Source: Cristatella mucedo
Taxonomy: Eukaryota; Bryozoa; Phylactolaemata; Cristatellidae
NCBI GenBank assembly: GCA_009760855.2
Contig: WPIO01000017.1
Span: 5,681,001 to 5,745,000 of the forward strand
Direction: 5' to 3'
Length of the DNA stretch: 64,000 bases
The notes beneath the pieces were generated by a model. It was given only the letters and a program-made list of their open reading frames with translations. It made no database searches and was not told the DNA's origin. The position numbers were made by a program, and so were the translations under genes. This document shows positions 57,981-64,000 of this stretch, in pieces. The first letter of the stretch is position 1. Every line of letters starts with the position of its first letter.

Positions 57981-60195
57981 CACTTGTCTACATATGCACT
58001 TGCGTTCTCACCTAAATTATTATGTACACGTGAATTCATGCGATGGCGTGAATATAATCATCTAGGTTCATCGCGTAGTTAGCAAATTCGTCTGCTGACC
58101 TAGGGTCGCGTTCGCATTCAGGCTTTCTTGGTGTACTTATAGTTATGCGACGAGGAGGTAACAACGAAAAGTCTTACAAGTCAACTACGGAAAGGATGAG
58201 GTGATACCCTGCCCTTCTTTAGAAGATGCAAAGTGCTTCCTTATAGGTAGAACTGAGCGTTGACATGATTAAACCTTAATTTCCGCAAACGGGTTGGAAC
58301 TTGATGGTTTTTCCAGAGAGCGGCAATAGAATGCCAGCAATTTTCTCTCTCCGCACTACGCATGGAGTTGCCAGCGACGCGTTCCGACCTTCACTTGGCT
58401 CAGCTAAAGTGACGAAAGTCACTTAATTAGAATAGAGTGTAATTTTAAGTATTGCGTAGGCTTACGAGCCGGAAATTAATAGCAGACTCTGAATGGGACG
58501 CCTGTGCAGTGGTTGAGGGAACATCGTGGCAAGATCGAGCCTCCAGAGAAGCCGAAAGGAGAAGAGGACATTCTCGGCCGACATCAACAACGAGTCGAAC
58601 TGAAGCAAGAATGGGTCACTGAACGCCGTCTTTAAAAAGCTGAAAGAAGAAAACCTCGTCAACAACAACGGTCTCAAAACAGCGACAAAAAGCCGGCCTG
58701 AGACAAATTCACGAAGCTTAAGCCATTCGTACTTTTCTACAGCTCCAACGTGCGCGCGAGACTGAGGAAAAGGCAGAAGCCGCGCGAAAATTTCCCCCCC
58801 CCCCGATTGATTACAAGTATGCTCTAGCTCCACATGTATCGAGCTTCGGTAGCTCATGTATCCGTTACAGTTACTGAGGTCATGCTTACATCATTGCCGA
58901 TGTGGTATTTATGTCACGGCGCATGCACTAGTGAACATTTGGAATGGAAAAGCTGAAATATTTTAGCCCCGTCATCAGTCGCAAACGGCAAGCGACGAGT
59001 CGAAGTGACTGATGGGAAGGTTTAGTGTCTCAGTGGCCGCGTTCGAGGAATTAGCCTCGTGGTGTACTTATAAGCGTTTGCTCGGAGATCTGGAAGGTGG
59101 TTGCCCTATCATGAATAGACCCAGAAAGTGACATCGATATCACCTTCATTGACGCGTTGTACCGGGGGAGCAGTCTGCGTGTCTGCATGACTTTATAATA
59201 AAGAAATTTACTGACACATATAGGGGTGTGTATTAGGTCGGACAAGAAAATATAAGGTTTGCAAGCGTATATATTAGGCGTCATCAGATGTGTACACGTA
59301 GATCACCGGTGCTTCATTTCCATTTGATGCCTGGCACAAAAGTTCTCGACCTTGACCCTTATGAGTTGTCTCCTGGTGCTAATTGAGAGTAAATGAACCA
59401 GCCGTAGCCGGACAACGTGGTTACTCTCAAATCCAAATGTTTAGCTGTCATTAACATGACCTGTTTGTCCTAAAAATTTTTACACCCGACAAGTTCGCTG
59501 ACAAGACTCTGAACGATCGACACCTTTAGCATAAAATTGGGGGATAACTTGCGGTTTCGCAGGTGCAGTAACAGCTTTACTCACATTGTTGAAATTAAAC
59601 TTGCCTTGCTTTGCTTCCTTTCGGAAGAAATTGACAAAAAATGATCTGCACGTTGTTCTTCTTCGCTTACTATATAGATAATATTACTTCAATAATTATT
59701 AGCACGTTCGTGCCTTACGTTGCTCACGGGCCAATCAATGCTGATTTGTTAGTTCACGCTAACGAATACATTTCCAGCAATATGATTAATCTTACTTGTC
59801 TAAGGTAAAAATCCAATATACTTCAGAAATGAATTTCCAATTCTAATCTAAGGGAAATTTTTTACTATTAAATAAGAACTCCACGATCAGTGGTCATTGT
59901 ACGGGCTCACCAACCGGGACACTAAGGCCATTATTCTAAAGAATAGCTGGAATTTTCTAGAATTCTGTACAGGTGAAGGCTAATTTCCTTGAAACACTTT
60001 AGCTTTCCGTGTCATTTTTTATTAGGCAAGTTTTATTTGCCATAAATTAGAAATAAAAAATCTTACAGCGAGAAGATTATAAGCCTACCTATTCCAGAAA
60101 ACAAAAAAGAACAGGCACCAAAGAAAGTCACCCGGGGCTACACTGCCGTAACCTTACACAAAGATTGCCTTAGGAAAATTTTACAACCAAAGGAT
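57981..60195. other. No recognisable gene
   Basis: Mixed sequence. The 131-codon frame 58,462-58,857 (-) begins beyond a run of ten C (58,795-58,804) and shows no known motif. 59,280-60,195 is AT-rich and empty to my eye. Confidence 0.4.
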
Positions 60196-60236
60196 GAGAG
60201 AGAGAGAGAGTGAGTGAGAGAGAGACAGAGAGAGAC

Positions 60237-60319
<83 letters not shown>
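60196..60319. repeat. (GA)n microsatellite
   Basis: GA repeats with GAGTGA and GACAGA variants at the left edge, pure GA to the right. Confidence 0.97.
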
Positions 60320-60322
<3 letters not shown>

Positions 60323-60804
60323 CGAGAGGCGACCGACGGTGCGGTGACGAAGATGGCGGTCATCCGCTCGCTTCGAGGATAATGAAGCAGAAGAAGAAGT
60401 CCCATGAGATTCGTGTGGTCAATGCTAAGTTTAATCCTTACTTTTGACAAGTTCATAAAGTAACGCGACCGAAGTTAAGATTCGAGCACTTGACGATTTA
60501 GGTCGTTTTATGGCGTTCAAGCCCAACAACTGGCCCGTCTCACGACCTGGGCCAGACTTTCCACTTGAGGAAATGACTGTCAAGCTTATATCATATTGCA
60601 AAAATGATATTTCGCACGATTTTTCTTGGCCATATGGGAGTAATGCATATTAACTAAACGCTTCAATTTCTCTGGTTGCATTGTTAAAGCGTTTGCTACA
60701 GTCAACCTAACGGATTTCTATGAGAAGGAGTTCTATCTGGGTCAATTACCTTGAGGTCATGGTTCAGCTACAATTCACAATTCGGTTAAGTCCTTGATTA
60801 CATA
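60320..60804. other. No recognisable gene
   Basis: Short stretch between the GA microsatellite and LINE-B. CTCACGACCTGGGCCAGACT near 60,539 resembles the SINE-1 head middle but is too short to call. Confidence 0.4.
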
Positions 60805-61462
60805 ACACTAAAATGGCTAACAATTCCCTTTTGGCTGGGCTACCAAAGAAAGCTATTATGCCACTACAGCGGACTATGAATATGGCTGCAAGGCTGGTCT
60901 TCAAGTCCCAGCGGTTTGAGCGCGTGTCACCTCTGCTGAAAGAGCTAGGATGGTTGCCGGTTGAGCAAAGGATACAGAGCAAAGTTCTTACGCTGACCCA
61001 CAAGACCCACCACGGCTTGGCTCCTTCGTACCTAGCTGAACTGCTGCATCAGTTTCAGCCTGTTCGCGCCCTCAGGTCCTGTGTGGACAATAAATTAGCT
61101 GTCCCATTCCTCCGCTTAAAGACAGTTGGCGACAGAAGCTTTAGCTCTGCAGGTCCTAGACTGTGGAACTCGCTTCCACAATTCTTACGCAACGACATCT
61201 ACTCTCCAACTGCCGACTATGGCACATCTTTTTCAGCGGTCCTGAACTGCTACTTCTATGCTACTCACTACCTCAACTGCTCTCCTAACTCTGCTATGCT
61301 TCCCACTTTCTCTTTGTTGCGTGAGACGAAGCCTGTTGGGTACCGAATGCGTACCGAAAGCCGCTTAGGCTGTGAGTGCGCTATACAAAAATCTCCTGCG
61401 TAACACCCACATGGTCTTTATGACTTTGTGGAGTTACTGAAGGAGATGCATTACATTACATA
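60805..61462 (+). mobile_element. LINE-B, best-preserved 3' copy
   Basis: 5'-truncated non-LTR retrotransposon with the C-terminal coding part open, followed by a short 3' untranslated region (ACACCCACATGGTCTTTATG ... GGAGTTACTGAAGGAGATGC) and a tail of ATTAC/ACATT units at 61,448-61,462. It differs from LINE-A in protein sequence and in having a pentamer rather than ATT tail and no equivalent hairpin. Confidence 0.92.
60813..61403 (+). pseudogene. LINE-B ORF2 fragment: C-terminal domain, 196 codons open
   Basis: NSLLAGLPKKAIMPLQRTMN (residues 3-22), ARLVFKSQRFERVSPLLKEL, GWLPVEQRIQSKVLTLTHKT, APSYLAELLHQF, LRLKTVGDRSFSSAGPRLWN, SLPQFLRND and GYRMRTESRLGCECAIQKSP. This arrangement (NSLLAGLP, ARLV, LGWLPV.QRI, LWNSLP) is the standard C-terminal block after the RT of CR1/L2-type elements. 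The catalytic RT and endonuclease are missing, so the copy cannot move itself. Confidence 0.88.
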
Positions 61463-61623
61463 TAACTCAGACGATTGGGTGAGTACTGTTTGGGTGGCGA
61501 AGAAAGATGTTCAATTGCATGTGAGTATATAAGCGAAATGCCTTCTTACAACTTATCGCCAAAGAGTGGCCACATTTCCCTATTCTTATTGCATGTCTCG
61601 CTCAGGTGAATGTGTTAATAATT

Positions 61624-62012
61624 ATGGTAAATCCTTTGGAGACCGTGCATTTAGTTCGTATGCTCCCAAAGCCTGGAACTCCCTCCCGACCTGCGTCAGC
61701 ACATCCCCTGACCTGACCACATTTAAAAGGAACTTTAAAACACACCTATTTAGGACAGCATTTAGTGGGTCCCTGTGATTCGTCCTTGATGCGCTTATGC
61801 GTGCTGACACTGCATGCTGCCACTAACCACATTTGCATGCTGACCCTGTGCATGTCACCCCAAACCATATTATTCATTTTGTTTGTATATCAAGCATGAT
61901 TTTACTTACCATTCAATCGCATTTCCCTTAGCAGCAAATGTAAAGCGCCTAGAAAGAGATTGAGTTCTCTGAGGATGCTTTATAAAGTGCAATATCATTA
62001 TTATTACTAATA
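61624..62012 (+). mobile_element. LINE-A 3' fragment
   Basis: Starts in KSFGDRAFSSYAPKAWNSLP (frame 61,566-61,778 ends FRTAFSGSL and stop), then the 3' untranslated region, the hairpin at 61,941-61,983 (one stem base changed: GGATGCTTTA) and ATTATT. Only 160 bp downstream of LINE-B, same orientation. Confidence 0.88.
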
Positions 62013-62279
62013 TTGATGATGATTTAAATTATTTAGGTGGTAGTAGGCTCGTTGCAATAATGACAATCTTAAAACATAGGTAGCAGCAAATTGTGCAGGC
62101 ATGTCAGAAATACACTAACGGCTCTGGTTTTGGGCTATCTGTAATTTCAAGGTGAGCAGCTGCGACACCGTGAAGAGTACGAGCGTTTTCTTAACTTTAA
62201 GGTGGTCATTGAACTCATTCTGTCACTTTCGTGAACAAGCGATATTGGGAATGCTGCATGATAGAGGGAGCGTAAAGAA

Positions 62280-62352
62280 AACAGTGCTATAACCTCCTAA
62301 AATAAACTTTGATATAATAGAGAACAGCACTATAACCTCCTACAATAAACTG
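62280..62352. repeat. Short direct duplication, about 43-bp unit
   Basis: AACAGTGCTATAACCTCCTA..ATAAACTTTGATAT is repeated at once as AACAGCACTATAACCTCCTA..ATAAACTGTGATAT. Confidence 0.8.
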
Positions 62353-62354
62353 TG

Positions 62355-62452
62355 ATATCTGAATTACGCAGGAGACTTTTGTATAGAGCACTCATGTGGC
62401 TTTTGGTATGCATTCAGTTGCCAACAAACTTCCTCTCACGCAACAAAGATAT
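62355..62452 (-). mobile_element. LINE-B 3' scrap
   Basis: TTACGCAGGAGACTTTTGTA and GGTATGCATTCAGTTGCCAA, CTCTCACGCAACAAAGAT match the complement of the LINE-B 3' region; part of the middle is lost. Confidence 0.7.
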
Positions 62453-63079
62453 CACTCAAATTCCTAAATTTGTGAGCTAATACTACTTAACTTAAAATAC
62501 ATCACTTCTCCTATAATCGTGCACAAAATGCTGAGTTCTGCATTGCGTATCATTTGATCTGCCCCTGCAGTGAAAAATCTTATTCGTCAACTCTTATATT
62601 CTACTCTTAAAAGGAGATAGTGTTGGATGGGTAATTGCGTTGGTATGTGCTTGGGTATATTATTGCTTGTGTGTATTTTCTATCGTCTTTACAGTTACTA
62701 GTAATTAAAGATTGGCATGAGCTCAGCAGAATAGTTTCTATGTTTAGGGAGTTATTGGTTCCTTCATATATTGGGTTGGCATCAGTATATAATCCGATCT
62801 GGAAACAGCAGATTTAAATTCATGCAGATGCACAGCCAGATACACGTGCTCGTGAGCATGTTATAGGACGATAGTAATTATACACCGACATGTTAGAGGA
62901 AGATAGTAATTACACACCGACATGCTTTTAATACACTGCACTTTAGCAGGCACATATATGCTGACTATATGAGTGTGAATGAATTCTAGCATCCTTTGAG
63001 CTACTCGGGCTATCTATATATTTTTTATTTGCTTTATTTATATATATATTTACTTACACACATATATATATCCACTATG
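62453..63079. other. No recognisable gene; one small duplication
   Basis: AT-rich. A 32-bp unit (ATGTTANAGGANGATAGTAA plus TTANACACCGAC) is present twice in a row at 62,858-62,921. A short ATATAT run at 63,038-63,072. Confidence 0.45.
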
Positions 63080-63225
63080 TATAGCACCCTATCAGAACCT
63101 TATCTCTACTCAGGCCCTTTATCTATGCCAGCCACCGAAAACAAGCCCACGACCTCAGCGGTCAAATGCATTCCCCGCGCCCTTGGTCGGGGTGTGCATC
63201 TTAACCACTGTGCAGAACCAGCGAT
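63080..63225 (-). mobile_element. SINE-1 at the right end
   Basis: Plus-strand TATAGCACCCTATCAGAACC, ATCTCTACTCAGGCCCTTTA and AAGCCCACGACCTCAGCGGT with CCTTGGTCGGGG and CATCTTAACCACTG give, on the minus strand, the box A region CAGTGGTTAAGATGC, CCCCGACCAAGG and the hairpin 3' end of SINE-1. Box B is damaged and 20-odd extra bases lie in the head. Confidence 0.75.
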
Positions 63226-64000
63226 GAATCGTGCGAAATGAGTGAAGTTCGTGCGAATCCAGCATAGCTCATAGAAATTAGTCAGACTTGTGAGTCCTTC
63301 ACAGCAATGGGTACGGATAACTGAGGGAAAGTGATTAGATTATGTGAATAGTTATCACCGGCAGCGACTATATCAGCAAACAACGGAGGAGCTTACTCGG
63401 AATCCCACTGTTGAAACTTTACCCGAGACGTTACGTATGACCAACTGAAGAGAGCACGAAGAGACAGACAAAGAAGTCAAAGAATGTCTTGCTGTCGAGG
63501 CTCTTCGAACGACCACTTACGACACAGTCAATAGCAAGAAGAGACTGAATGCAAGCAGACAGGGCTTTAAGGCACATATGTTAGGATCAAATTGTAGCTG
63601 GACAGTAGGCTGGGCTCACCACACGGCCGGTAGGAATTAGGGCCAGTATTGCAATGCAGCACTGGAATTTCCGTGAATTCTTTGACGCATGAGCGAGTAA
63701 TGCGTTTAAAAATCCATAAGAAAGAAATGCACTTTCTTAATTAAATTCTACAATAGACCTTAGTATTTAATTGGAAATATTTTTTTATCAATTATATTAA
63801 ATAAATTATGATTCGCTTGTATTGCACTTGTGACGAAGCAGGCAGCCACACGACGCGAGGTGGCTCTTCCAGCTAATGGGTGTCACCCGAACGGGCCAAC
63901 CAGGATGCAGCCTTTCCGTTGACTCGGTACTAATACCTATCAACGGTGAACCCGTCCCGAAGCACTGAAGCACCGTAAATACGACCAACGCCTTACATCT
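63226..64000. other. No recognisable gene
   Basis: Mixed sequence to the window end. No LINE or SINE recognised; the 60-codon frame 63,806-63,988 (-) has no known motif. Confidence 0.45.

Noticed and set aside
58462-58857. 131-codon minus-strand frame
   Set aside because: No recognisable domain, crosses a C10 run, and no homologous copy in the window supports it.

Overview
This window looks like eukaryotic, most likely invertebrate animal, nuclear DNA that is almost wholly made of repeats. No bacterial gene, operon, rRNA or convincing free-standing tRNA gene is visible. The evidence is many decayed copies of two CR1/L2-type non-LTR retrotransposons (called LINE-A and LINE-B here), two tRNA-derived SINE families, long dinucleotide microsatellites on both strands, and no host gene with recognisable intact structure. 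The species cannot be named from this sequence.

Layout. (1) 1-17,245: a large inverted duplication (IR1). Arms 1-6,515 and 11,168-17,245 flank a 4.65-kb spacer; by eye the arms are roughly 90% identical outside indels, and each carries its own later insertions. (2) 17,246-35,700: a LINE graveyard. The best open copy of the LINE-A reverse transcriptase C-terminus is at 19,480-20,424 (+). A nearly full-length LINE-A at 23,718-27,880 (-), with endonuclease, linker and RT parts, is split by a LINE-B that itself holds a SINE. (3) 36,715-53,500: a second inverted duplication (IR2). It has inner arms of about 4.88 kb (39,293-44,171 and 47,019-51,889) that are almost identical, plus much more diverged outer arms made of a separate 1.6-1.8-kb repeat (36,715-38,320 and 51,890-53,720). 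A third copy of that repeat lies at 55,220-56,950. (4) 57,000-64,000: mostly unrecognised sequence with GA microsatellites, a candidate Ser/Gly-rich terminal exon at 57,550-57,785, a good LINE-B 3' copy at 60,805-61,462 and LINE-A/SINE remnants.

How the parts work together. LINE-A ends in a conserved hairpin followed by (ATT)n. A tRNA-headed SINE family ends in a similar hairpin, which suggests the SINE borrows the LINE-A retrotransposition machinery. Nested and arm-specific insertions give a relative chronology. The near-identical zone of IR2 ends at a structural difference between the arms on both sides, as expected if arm-to-arm gene conversion keeps it homogeneous. The spacer of each palindrome contains one copy of the same 340-bp repeat (R3), the only two copies I found.

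Limits: identities are estimates by eye, element ends are approximate to 5-30 bp, and no database search was possible.
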